DNA from: CBDCVA01 sp965222935 [NCBI: Candidatus Latescibacterota bacterium]
GTDB taxonomy: Bacteria; Latescibacterota; CBDCVA01
DNA: 64,000 nucleotides
Direction of reading: 5' to 3'
Assembly (NCBI GenBank): GCA_965222935.1
Contig: CBDCVA010000002.1
Span: forward strand, 744,001 to 808,000
Both the position numbers and the translations under genes were made by a program. Positions 56,516 through 64,000 of the stretch are shown one piece after another (position 1 is the first letter of the stretch; every line of letters begins with the position of its first letter). The notes under the pieces were generated by a model, which worked only from the letters and a program-made list of their open reading frames with translations, had not been told where the DNA came from and made no database searches.

Positions 56516-57346
56516 TCATTGGGGCTTAAGCTCCGTAAGTCTTTCCACCATACGCCGGATGCTCGGCCGATCGCTCTTCGCGAAGGATTCATGCGGTGGA
56601 AAGATGCCAGCATGACTGCCGTAGTAAAGGACGGAGGCGATCTGATCATCGGTAGTTGGATTCGCAGCGAATTTCAGGGCGATGAAGCAACGGCTGGTGC
56701 GGCCCCCCAGCACCGCGTGGAAAAGCGTCTGATTGAAGAAAAGCACGTCGCCCGGCTCCGATTCTACGGTAAGAGCCGGTAACGCATCTTCGTCAACGCC
56801 GAAGAGAACGCGGGCGAGATCGGTTTCCTCGGAGGCCTCGACCAGCCTCAGGTGCGTGACGAGCGGCTGCAGATCTCCGAAAAACGGGAGGCGATGCGAA
56901 CCGGGAATCACCCGAAGGGCGCCCGAGTCCTTCGTCGTGGGATCGAGGTACATCATGACTTTGATCCGTGCGTAGTCGCACTCCTTCTCCCCACCGCGAC
57001 GGACATCGGCATCCCACTCCCCGCTGCGGTCGGGATGCCAGCCGAATCCGGGGGCGTCGACTGCCAAGACCCCCTCGGAGCCACCCCAGAGGAAATCCGG
57101 TCCGAGTAGACTCTCGATCACCTTGTAGATGCGGTCATCCTCGACGAGCTGGGTCAGAAGCGGCCGCAGTTCGACAAAGGGTGCAACGCGCTGACGCTGT
57201 CCCCGCAAAGGCTGGCCTTCCCGGTCCTGTTCCAACAGCGCGTCGGCCTCGCGTTTAATGGCTTGGATCTCATCATCCGAGAAAACTTTCCGCATGGAGA
57301 GGAAGCCGAAAGTGTCGAAGTAGGCCTTGTGTTGAGGGGTCAACAT
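56516..57346 (-). CDS. Phytanoyl-CoA dioxygenase (PhyH) family protein, copy 4
   Basis: A 276-residue PhyH homologue. H104-x-D106 in 'GFGWHPDRSG' and distal H210 in 'NQTLFHAVLGGRTSR' complete the iron site, with R219 as the likely 2-oxoglutarate contact. 'SGALRVIPGSHR' is the shared middle motif. GGAG precedes the ATG at 57346. It lies about 250 bases upstream of copy 3 on the same strand and is only distantly similar to it, so the pair is not a recent duplication. Confidence 0.9.
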   Translation of the reverse strand: MLTPQHKAYFDTFGFLSMRKVFSDDEIQAIKREADALLEQDREGQPLRGQRQRVAPFVELRPLLTQLVEDDRIYKVIESLLGPDFLWGGSEGVLAVDAPGFGWHPDRSGEWDADVRRGGEKECDYARIKVMMYLDPTTKDSGALRVIPGSHRLPFFGDLQPLVTHLRLVEASEETDLARVLFGVDEDALPALTVESEPGDVLFFNQTLFHAVLGGRTSRCFIALKFAANPTTDDQIASVLYYGSHAGIFPPHESFAKSDRPSIRRMVERLTELKPQ

Positions 57347-57544
57347 AGTGCTCTCCTGCGCGCGCCGATCGCTACTGAGAAACGACTCGTGGTGATGAAA
57401 GAGACGCCTGTGATAGGACGGTTCCCCCTAGCGTCGCCCGTTCAACCGCGCCATACGGGTTGAAGCAGAACAGCGGGGGGCGGCATGTGCCCCTAAGCGC
57501 CGTTGTGACGCCGATCCCTCCCGGTTACCTCGCAATCGTGAGGA

Positions 57545-58771
57545 TCACGAGAACAGATCCTGGTGATACAGAAACGCCATGCAGCAGGTACCCCATTCGG
57601 GGTGATCAATATCCATGACGGAATAGTCAACGGTTACGATGCTGCCATCTCCATAGCAGATTGTGCTGGGATAACCACAATCCGAGCAGTAACCGGTGTC
57701 GGAGAGGATGTACTCATGTTCCGTATCAAAGGTATTGCCCCCGTCGTGGCTGACAATGGCTCTCACTCCGAAAGGATAGGCGCGGTAGCCGTACGTGATG
57801 AGGACCTTCCCGTCGGGCAGAAGGGCGACGCTGCCCGGCGCCGGCCTCCTGACGCGTGAGTTCAAGGCTCTCCAATCTCCGGACTCGCTCCACTTGTCCC
57901 AGGTCTTCCCACCATCGAAAGAGTGCGCGACGCTGTTAGGCCTGTCGTTATGTCTCACGTAACCGACCCAGTGGTCCTGGTCCAGGGCAAGGAATCCAGT
58001 TTCGCTGGCTCCCGGTCCGATGAGGGTGGGTTGCTCCCACGTCAAGCCTCCATCCCCAGACCGGTAAAGGTAGCTGATGCGTTCCGGGAGGTCGGGGTTC
58101 TTTTCCCGCTCATTCAGATTGTAGAAGCCCCTGGCGTTGAAGACCAGAGTGCCATCCGCTAATTTCCGCATCTGGCCATGCGGGTGCAAGAGCGTTCCTT
58201 CAGGTGAGTAAACCCGGCGCGGCTCCGACCAAGTCTTACCGCCGTCGCTCGAACGAATCACGTCCATCCATTCCAGATATGAAACTGTTTCAGGCGGTTC
58301 CGCCCGCTTTGCATGAGCATCAAATCCAACGAGGGTGCCGTACACCAACACCAAGTGGCCATCCTCGGACTGCGCCAGGGCCGGATTCCTCGGGTCCAGC
58401 TTCTGGCCAGGGTCACCGCGCACGACCACCCGATAGTCCGACCAACTCTTTCCCCTGTCCTCGGAAAACGAAACGCTGATCTCTGAACCACTGCCCGCGT
58501 GAGGAGCACCCGTCCTCACCGCACAGCATAATCTTCCGTCGTTCATCAGGGTCAGGACCGGGAAAAAACCCCCGCCTTTGGCAAAGGGGGCGGGGAAATC
58601 TTTGACACTTCCAAAATCGTTGCGCCGGGGATCATCACGGCATTCGGGGAACATCCGGAAATAGTTTTCGGGTCCACCCTCTTCTCGTTCACGTATGTGT
58701 AGCCAGCGCTTACCGGTCGTCACGACAGGATAGGTCTCTACCCTGGAAGTGAGCGAAATCTCTTGACGCAT
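57545..58771 (-). CDS. BNR-repeat sialidase-like protein
   Basis: A 408-residue six-bladed propeller protein with at least four Asp-box (BNR) motifs S-x-D-x-G-x-x-W: 'SEDRGKSWS', 'SSDGGKTWSE', 'SGDGGLTWEQ' and 'SFDGGKTWDK', plus 'SHDGGNTF'. It resembles exo-sialidases/neuraminidases and related glycosidases acting on terminal acidic sugars. There is no signal peptide, so it would act inside the cell unless exported by another path. GGGGAGA precedes the ATG. Transcribed on the same strand as the PhyH/sulfatase run. Confidence 0.82.
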   Translation of the reverse strand: MRQEISLTSRVETYPVVTTGKRWLHIREREEGGPENYFRMFPECRDDPRRNDFGSVKDFPAPFAKGGGFFPVLTLMNDGRLCCAVRTGAPHAGSGSEISVSFSEDRGKSWSDYRVVVRGDPGQKLDPRNPALAQSEDGHLVLVYGTLVGFDAHAKRAEPPETVSYLEWMDVIRSSDGGKTWSEPRRVYSPEGTLLHPHGQMRKLADGTLVFNARGFYNLNEREKNPDLPERISYLYRSGDGGLTWEQPTLIGPGASETGFLALDQDHWVGYVRHNDRPNSVAHSFDGGKTWDKWSESGDWRALNSRVRRPAPGSVALLPDGKVLITYGYRAYPFGVRAIVSHDGGNTFDTEHEYILSDTGYCSDCGYPSTICYGDGSIVTVDYSVMDIDHPEWGTCCMAFLYHQDLFS

Positions 58772-58951
58772 CGGTACGATCTCCCCTCGTCGGTATAGGA
58801 ACGGCCGTTCCAGGAATGGGCTGCATGGTAACCGTACCGCAGCACCCCGGCCGGCTGGACGATTCCTAACCTTTGAAGCCGGGCTTCAGATCACCCTTCG
58901 ATAAGCTCGAGGATCTCAGGATGACGCCCCCTTGACCCAAAGGCCGGGTCC

Positions 58952-60013
58952 TCAGATCCAGCTCATTTCCTCGCCGCGGACCAGGAAGGATCGGATGTCG
59001 TAGCGGCCGGGCCGCTCGACGAGCAGGTGGCCCGATTCGACCATGAGGTCCAGCGGATAGGCGCGTGTTCCGAGGGGCATGCGGACGACCTCGTGCAGGC
59101 GGGCCGACTCGTAGATCGCCATCATGACCTCGATGGCTGCTCGCGCCTTTTGAGCTTCGCCGCGGTAATCCTCAGCGCGTCCTTCGATCCAGTCCACGAC
59201 GCCTCTGGCCTGGCCCACCGATGCGTCGTTCTTCTCGTTTTCGACCTCCCGCCAGCCGTTCGTACCACCGTTCATATAACGGACGTCGTTGCCCTCGACG
59301 TGGAGCGTACCCTCGGTGCCGTACACCGTCGTGTTGAGTTCGCCGTAGGGCGTAAAATCGCTCATGACAACGCCTTGGGCGCCACCTTTGAACCCGATCA
59401 GCCCCATGCAGTGATCCTCGACGCGCATGGCGCGTTCATAGCGGTCGGTCTTCCGTTCAACCTGGCCCATGACCCACTCCGTTCGCGGTTCATCGAGCAG
59501 CCAGCGCATCAGGTCTACCAGATGTGTCGAGTAGTTCAAAAGGCCGGCAGCGCCAAGCGACCAGAGCCGCAAGGGCTCGCCGATGGCTCCCGCCTGCACC
59601 AGGCGCTTGGCCTCCTCCCAACCCGTCCAAAAGCGGAACTGGTGAGCGATGGCGAGCTTGACGCCGTTGCGCTCGCAGGCGATGATCATGTCGTCCGCCT
59701 CGCCCAAGCAGGCGGCCATCGGCTTCTCACAGAGGATGACCTTGGGCTTTCGCGCCGCGGCGGCGATGACCATCTCCGCGTGCTGGAGGTGCCACGAGCA
59801 GACGCTGACGATGTCCAAGTCCTCTTCGTCGAGCATCTCGCGGTAGTCAGTGTAGCGCCTGGAAATGCCGAACTCCTCCCCGAAGGCGCTCCGCGCACCT
59901 TCATGGCTGTCCGCCAGCGCCACCATTTCGACATCGTCCACGGCTTTCCAGCCCCCGGCGTGCCACCGCGCGATGTAACCGGTCGCGATCATGCCGACGC
60001 GATATTTCGCCAT
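58952..60013 (-). CDS. Gfo/Idh/MocA family oxidoreductase, tandem copy 1
   Basis: A 353-residue NAD(P)-dependent oxidoreductase. The Rossmann start is 'RVGMIATGYIARWHAGGW', the family lysine is in 'VILCEKPMAACLGEADDM', and the C-terminal domain includes 'THLVDLMRWLL' with the usual His-Asp pair. Acts on inositols or sugars; substrate unknown. GGGAGAGG precedes the ATG. It follows tandem copy 2 (60155-61222) on the same strand and matches it over its whole length, including the last 20 codons. Confidence 0.9.
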   Translation of the reverse strand: MAKYRVGMIATGYIARWHAGGWKAVDDVEMVALADSHEGARSAFGEEFGISRRYTDYREMLDEEDLDIVSVCSWHLQHAEMVIAAAARKPKVILCEKPMAACLGEADDMIIACERNGVKLAIAHQFRFWTGWEEAKRLVQAGAIGEPLRLWSLGAAGLLNYSTHLVDLMRWLLDEPRTEWVMGQVERKTDRYERAMRVEDHCMGLIGFKGGAQGVVMSDFTPYGELNTTVYGTEGTLHVEGNDVRYMNGGTNGWREVENEKNDASVGQARGVVDWIEGRAEDYRGEAQKARAAIEVMMAIYESARLHEVVRMPLGTRAYPLDLMVESGHLLVERPGRYDIRSFLVRGEEMSWI

Positions 60014-60154
60014 AAAATCCCTCTCCCTTGACCGGCCTTCAGATCATCCCATCAGCAAGTTCGGGATATACACTTCGACGGGCCGTCCTTTGGCAGGCTC
60101 AGGATGGGAGTTGACACAGAATGGCGACCACGCTCCGGTTCGAGGACTGGACTC

Positions 60155-61222
60155 TCAGATCCAGCTCATCACTTCGCCTCGGACCAGGAAGGATCGAATG
60201 TCGTAGCGCCCCGGCCGTTCGACGGGCAGATGCCCCGATTCGACCATCAGGTCGAGCGGTAAGACGCGCGTCTCAAGCGGCATGCGGACGATCTCGTGCA
60301 GGCGCGCCGATTCGAAGATCGCCATCATGATCTCAATCGCCGCACGCCCCTTCTGCGCCTCCAGCCGGAACTCCTCATCGCTGATACGGCCCTCGACCCA
60401 GTCCACAACGCCCTGCGCCTGACCGACGAAGGGATCGTTGTCCTCGTTTTCGACGTCCACCCAACCCTTCGTCGTCCCATTCATGTACCGCGCGGTGTTG
60501 TCCTCGACGAAGACCATGCCTTCGGAGCCGTAGACTGTGCCGCCGAGGACGGGTTTGAACGTGATGTCGTTCTCGACGAGGGCCTGGACACCGCCCTCGA
60601 ACCCGATCAGCCCCACGCAACTGTCCTCGATGCGCATGGCGCGCTCGTAACGGTCGGTCTTCCGCTCGACGTTGCCGATGACCCACTCCGTCCTTGGCTC
60701 GTCCAGCACCCAGCGCATCCAGTCGATCAGGTGGGTCGAGAAGTTCAGAAGACCCTGGAACCCAACGCACCACAGGCGCTGCGGTTCACCGATGGCGCCC
60801 GATTGAACCAGCCGCTTGGCCCCTTCCCAGGCGGTGAAGAATCGGCGCATGTGCCCTATGGCGAGCTTGACGCCGTTGCGCTCGCAGGCGGTGATCATGT
60901 CGTCTGCCTCGCCCAGGCAGGTTGCCATCGGCTTCTCGCACAGGATGGCTTTGGGTTGACGCGCCGCAGCGGCGAGGGTCATCTCCGCGTGCTGCGGGTG
61001 CCAGGAGCAGACGCTGACGATGTCGAGCTTCTCTTTGTCCAGCATCTCGAGGTAGTCCGCGTAGCGCATCGAGATGCCGAATTCATCCCCGAACGCTCTG
61101 CGGGCCTCCTCATTGGTATCCGCCAAGGCCACCATCTCGACATCGGGGACGCCCTGCCAGCCTCTGGCTTGCGAGCGAGCGATGGAGCCTGTCGCGATCA
61201 TGCCGACGCGATACTTCGCCAC
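60155..61222 (-). CDS. Gfo/Idh/MocA family oxidoreductase, tandem copy 2
   Basis: A 355-residue paralogue of the previous gene. Shared: 'MAKYRVGMIATG' at the start, 'ILCEKPMATCLGEADDM', 'NVERKTDRYERAMRIED' and the end 'DIRSFLVRGE'. The main differences are in the substrate side of the C-terminal domain (about 140-165 and 215-260), so the two enzymes may act on related but different sugars. The start is GTG with GGGGAG upstream. It lies downstream of a PhyH gene with a repeat element between. Confidence 0.9.
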   Translation of the reverse strand: MAKYRVGMIATGSIARSQARGWQGVPDVEMVALADTNEEARRAFGDEFGISMRYADYLEMLDKEKLDIVSVCSWHPQHAEMTLAAAARQPKAILCEKPMATCLGEADDMITACERNGVKLAIGHMRRFFTAWEGAKRLVQSGAIGEPQRLWCVGFQGLLNFSTHLIDWMRWVLDEPRTEWVIGNVERKTDRYERAMRIEDSCVGLIGFEGGVQALVENDITFKPVLGGTVYGSEGMVFVEDNTARYMNGTTKGWVDVENEDNDPFVGQAQGVVDWVEGRISDEEFRLEAQKGRAAIEIMMAIFESARLHEIVRMPLETRVLPLDLMVESGHLPVERPGRYDIRSFLVRGEVMSWI

Positions 61223-61245
61223 TCTGCTACTCCCCTCAGATCGGC

Positions 61246-61330
61246 ATTTCCCATATGAAAGTGCTGGGGTCGAAAGAACGGCCCATCGTTGACGACGCTA
61301 TGGGTGCGGCCTTCTCCAGCGCGGTCAATT
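61246..61330. repeat. Dispersed non-coding repeat, copy C
   Basis: CCCATATGAAAGTGCTGGG, CGAAAGAACGGC and GTTGACGACGCTATGGGTGC follow the order of copies A and B. GTTGACGACGC (61288-61298) and GCGCGGTCAAT pair partly as a hairpin. Its end overlaps the stop codon of the PhyH gene that starts at 62233. Confidence 0.5.
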
Positions 61331-62233
61331 CCAGCGGTACGACCTCGCCCCGCGGCTGGACACCTTAGCGAGCTTCCAGGCCGTCACCCACTCGGCGTGG
61401 TCGCGCACCACTAGCTCCGGGGTCTCTTGGCTGCGTACGAGCATCCCAGGCAGGTGCGGGCGACCGTTGGCCTTGCGGGCGTCGTTCCACCGCAGGTCCA
61501 TGCTCCACCGGATCGTGTCGGCTCGGTTCGGTTGGCTCCCATGCGGTGTGCGGCAGTGCATCATCAGGAACCCACCTCGCTTGACAGCGACCTTGACCGG
61601 CTCCCCCTCGGGCATCTCATCTTCGGCGATCGCCCAGTTGGAGCCGCTGGATGGATGGAAGTGGGTGCGGAGCGGCTCCTTATGGCAGCGAGGGTAGACC
61701 ATGAGCGTGCCGTTAGTCTCGTTCGTATCTACCAGGGGGATCCAGGTCGTCACGACCAGCGTGTCGTCAGCCTCGGGAAGGAGCACACCAGCGTCCTGAT
61801 GGAACGACGTGAATGTCGCCCACTCGCTCGAAGAAACGCCGCCTTCGTAATCGCCGGTGGCCGGCAGCTTGGGTCGGATGTGTTGCGTAGAGTTGCAATA
61901 GATCTCAGGACCGATGATCGACTCCACCAGATCGAGCAGCCAGTCGTTGCATAAAAACTCGAAGATGGCAGTCCCCAGGTTACCGGGGATGTTGATCCCC
62001 TGTATGGCGCTGGCGTCCCCTTTTGCGAGCAGGACCAATCGCTCCTCAAACCCCAGTTCGGCGTAATCGGAATCAATCTTGCCCTCAGCCAAAAGGCGCT
62101 TTGCCGAGCGGTCTACGATCCCTTCCAACTCCTCCTGGACCGGATCCAAGTCTTCGGGGCGCAGGGCATCTTCCACATGCAGGTAGCCCTGCTCGTGAAA
62201 GGTCTCCACCTGTTCCTGAGTCAATCCAGACAT
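61325..62233 (-). CDS. Phytanoyl-CoA dioxygenase (PhyH) family protein, copy 5
   Basis: A 302-residue PhyH enzyme, collinear with copy 1 at 6152-7129. H145-x-D147 lies in 'TSFHQDAGVLL' and the distal histidine in 'RTPHGSQPNRAD', with arginines following. Shared blocks are 'LTQEQVETFHEQGYLH', 'GPEIYCNST' and 'RWNDARKANGRP'. ATG 62233 after GGGAG is preferred to the frame opening at 62326. It is divergent from the FG-GAP gene. Confidence 0.9.
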   Translation of the reverse strand: MSGLTQEQVETFHEQGYLHVEDALRPEDLDPVQEELEGIVDRSAKRLLAEGKIDSDYAELGFEERLVLLAKGDASAIQGINIPGNLGTAIFEFLCNDWLLDLVESIIGPEIYCNSTQHIRPKLPATGDYEGGVSSSEWATFTSFHQDAGVLLPEADDTLVVTTWIPLVDTNETNGTLMVYPRCHKEPLRTHFHPSSGSNWAIAEDEMPEGEPVKVAVKRGGFLMMHCRTPHGSQPNRADTIRWSMDLRWNDARKANGRPHLPGMLVRSQETPELVVRDHAEWVTAWKLAKVSSRGARSYRWN

Positions 62234-62435
62234 CTTCGGTCTCCCGTACGAGAAGATCCATCCGTGGGGCAATTTGCCCGCAGAATAACGTAGACTCAAG
62301 GCTTTTGCAAGGCAAACACATCTCACAGGTGATCCGGGGCGGATGGCTGCCGCATGCTATCCATGCATGGATTATTGCGTGGACGGACTCGTACGGTTAG
62401 ACTATGATGTTACTTCAAGGGGAAGAGCGCGTTTC

Positions 62436-64000
62436 ATGGCGATTGGTTCAGCCGCGTCTTTGTCGGGTCCGTCTCGGGCCGCTATGTGGTTCGCCGCCGC
62501 CGTCTGTGGGATTGTCTCTGTCCTCCCGGTCGCCGCGCTGCCGGCGCCTCAGATTTCCTTCACTGAGGTCTCGGTCCAGGTCGGGCTGGGGGAGATAAAG
62601 GGCGACGGGCCAATACCCGCCGTTGGCGTCGTGTGGTTTGACTACGACGGCGATGGCTGGGACGACCTATTCATCGCCAACGGCGAGGTCCAACCCGACC
62701 GGATCGACCTGCCCAACGCGCTGCTCCGAAACCGGGGCGATAGCACCTTCGAAGACGTGACCGCCCACAGCGGTCTGGCCGACGACCGCGTCGCCACAGG
62801 CGCGGCGGCCGGCGATCTCGACGGTGACGGTGACCTGGATCTCTACGTCACCAACGACGGCCCCAATGCGCTGTTCCGCAACAACGGGGACGGGACCTTC
62901 ACCGACATCGCGGCGGAGGCTGGGGTGGACGATCCTCGCTCGTCGTATGCCGTCGCCCTGAGCGACTATGATCTGGACGGCGACCTTGACCTTTACCTCG
63001 GCAACTGGGACCTCTCGTTCAAGGACGACCGCGATAAGCTGTACCGGAACGAAGGGGGCGGAGTCTTCACGGATGTGACGATCGAGGCCGGCATCAACGA
63101 GGATGGCGGGGCAACCCTGGCGGCCCTGTTCTTCGACTATGATAATGATGGCCGCCCCGACCTGTACGTCGCCGAAGATTTGAGTGACGACATCCTCTAC
63201 CACAACGAGGGGGACGGGACGTTCCGCGACGTGACGGCCTTAGCTGGCGTGGGCGTCCACGCGATCAACGCCATGGGGATCGACGCCGCCGATGTCGACA
63301 ACGACGGCGACCTCGACCTCTACATCACCGACAGCCCCGCCCGCGCCTCTGGCGCCTGGCAAGACCTTTCGCCGGGCAACGCCTACTACATCAACGGCGG
63401 TGACGGAACCTTCAAGAGCGCAGCTTTTGAAGCGAGAGTCGCGGCTGCGTTCTCATGGGGAACCGGCTTCGGCGATTTCGACAACGACGGCTTCGTCGAC
63501 CTCTACGTCGCCACCCAACACCACATCCCCGACTTCCTCTACCGCAACGACGGGAACGGGCTCACGTTCTCCGAAGTGTCGGCCGAGGCCGGTATCAAGC
63601 ATATCCTCGACAGCCGCGGGGTGGCCTTCTCCGACTACGATCACGACGGAGACCTGGACATCGCCGTAGTGGGACGAGGGGGGGCACCCACGTTGCTCTA
63701 CAGGAACGACACGGCCGGCCTAGGTCACTGGCTCGGGGTGCGCCTGCGCGGGGTAGACTCACCTCAGGACGGGATCGGGGCATGGGTGATCGCCGAAGCG
63801 GACGGAAGTCGCTGGATGCGGGAGGTGCACGGGGGCGGGAGCACGAATTCGCAGCACAGCCTCTTGGTGCACCTGGGGCTAGGCGAAGCGACCATGGTGG
63901 ACCGTCTCGAGGTGCGCTGGCCGAGCGGCCGCGTGTCGGAGTTAGAGGAGGTGGGCGTAGACCGGATCGTGGAGGTGGTCGAAGGTGTGCCCGTGGCAGT
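62436..64000 (+). CDS. Secreted FG-GAP/VCBS repeat protein with UnbV_ASPIC domain (runs off window)
   Basis: At least 521 codons, open at the right edge. The ATG at 62436 gives a signal peptide ('MWFAAAVCGIVSVLPVAALPA'). The mature protein has about seven FG-GAP/VCBS units with D-x-D-x-DG-x-x-DL calcium loops: 'FDYDGDGWDDLF', 'GDLDGDGDLDLYV', 'SDYDLDGDLDLYL', 'FDYDNDGRPDLYV', 'DVDNDGDLDLYI', 'FDNDGFVDLYV' and 'YDHDGDLDIAV'. A C-terminal UnbV_ASPIC domain ('VHGGGSTNSQHS', 'VRWPSGRVSEL') is nearly complete. Such proteins are exported beta-propellers of unknown function. It is divergent from the neighbouring PhyH gene. Confidence 0.88.
   Translation, partial: MAIGSAASLSGPSRAAMWFAAAVCGIVSVLPVAALPAPQISFTEVSVQVGLGEIKGDGPIPAVGVVWFDYDGDGWDDLFIANGEVQPDRIDLPNALLRNRGDSTFEDVTAHSGLADDRVATGAAAGDLDGDGDLDLYVTNDGPNALFRNNGDGTFTDIAAEAGVDDPRSSYAVALSDYDLDGDLDLYLGNWDLSFKDDRDKLYRNEGGGVFTDVTIEAGINEDGGATLAALFFDYDNDGRPDLYVAEDLSDDILYHNEGDGTFRDVTALAGVGVHAINAMGIDAADVDNDGDLDLYITDSPARASGAWQDLSPGNAYYINGGDGTFKSAAFEARVAAAFSWGTGFGDFDNDGFVDLYVATQHHIPDFLYRNDGNGLTFSEVSAEAGIKHILDSRGVAFSDYDHDGDLDIAVVGRGGAPTLLYRNDTAGLGHWLGVRLRGVDSPQDGIGAWVIAEADGSRWMREVHGGGSTNSQHSLLVHLGLGEATMVDRLEVRWPSGRVSELEEVGVDRIVEVVEGVPVA

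Noticed and set aside
58893-58925. Sequence 'CTTCGATAAGCTCGAGGATCTCAGGATGACG' as a repeat element
   Set aside because: Only a loose match to a partial stretch near 60088-60112; too weak to call a repeat from this window alone.
62667-63203. 178-aa antisense frame 'VVEDVVTQIFGDV...'
   Set aside because: Mirror of FG-GAP D/G-rich repeats; the plus strand has signal peptide and domains.

Overview
The window reads as a chromosomal segment of an uncultured, GC-rich, Gram-negative heterotroph. It carries one complete rRNA operon, outer-membrane beta-barrel proteins with C-terminal aromatic residues, Sec signal peptides and a TonB-like protein. Its accessory genes include five phytanoyl-CoA dioxygenase (PhyH) homologues, two formylglycine sulfatases, two Gfo/Idh/MocA oxidoreductases, a BNR-repeat sialidase, a DUF6785-type transporter and an FG-GAP/ASPIC-UnbV protein. 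That mix is typical of candidate phyla such as Latescibacterota or Poribacteria. The placement is an inference from gene content; the 16S gene at about 8029-9588 would settle it.

Layout. 1-7.6 kb holds mixed metabolic genes: a DinB-Nudix fusion, an hyuB without hyuA, a PD-(D/E)xK-like protein, an aldose epimerase, a secreted CBM9-like protein and a PhyH. 7.8-13.35 kb is the rrn operon: promoter, boxB/boxA leader, 16S, tRNA-Ile, tRNA-Ala, 23S, 5S and terminator. 13.4-16.45 kb is an AT-richer defence cassette, zorA-zorB-HNH, which is a type II-like Zorya system with its own promoter. 16.5-24.8 kb is housekeeping and decayed genes: TPR, aldo/keto reductase, tRNA-Arg, a broken porin, purB, a lipoprotein, a BKACE enzyme, a frameshifted ferredoxin-type aldo/keto reductase, an SDR remnant and a cyclophilin-like protein. 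25-34.8 kb holds a C45 hydrolase, a nucleotidyltransferase, a transaldolase-like enzyme, a frameshifted beta-barrel, an orphan fragment of the giant OMP family, a membrane spermidine-synthase-like/TPR protein and a sulfatase. 34.8-46.2 kb holds an NHL-type propeller and the most unusual locus: a promoter followed by a TonB-like/DUF4159 fusion and three tandem, diverged paralogues of about 940-965 aa with an acidic EF-hand-like insert. 46.2-64 kb is a catabolic/scavenging block of PhyH, transporter, CBM9-like, D-2-hydroxyacid dehydrogenase, GH-like, sulfatase, sialidase and tandem Gfo/Idh genes, ending in a secreted FG-GAP/UnbV protein that runs off the window.

How the genes fit together. The sulfatases, sialidase, GH-like protein, Gfo/Idh pair, epimerase, transporter and CBM9-like secreted proteins suggest uptake and breakdown of sulfated or decorated glycans. 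The giant-OMP operon may provide a TonB-energised or structural surface system. ZorAB-HNH supplies phage defence. At least two reading-frame breaks lie at short homopolymers, so residual assembly indels must be weighed against true pseudogenes.
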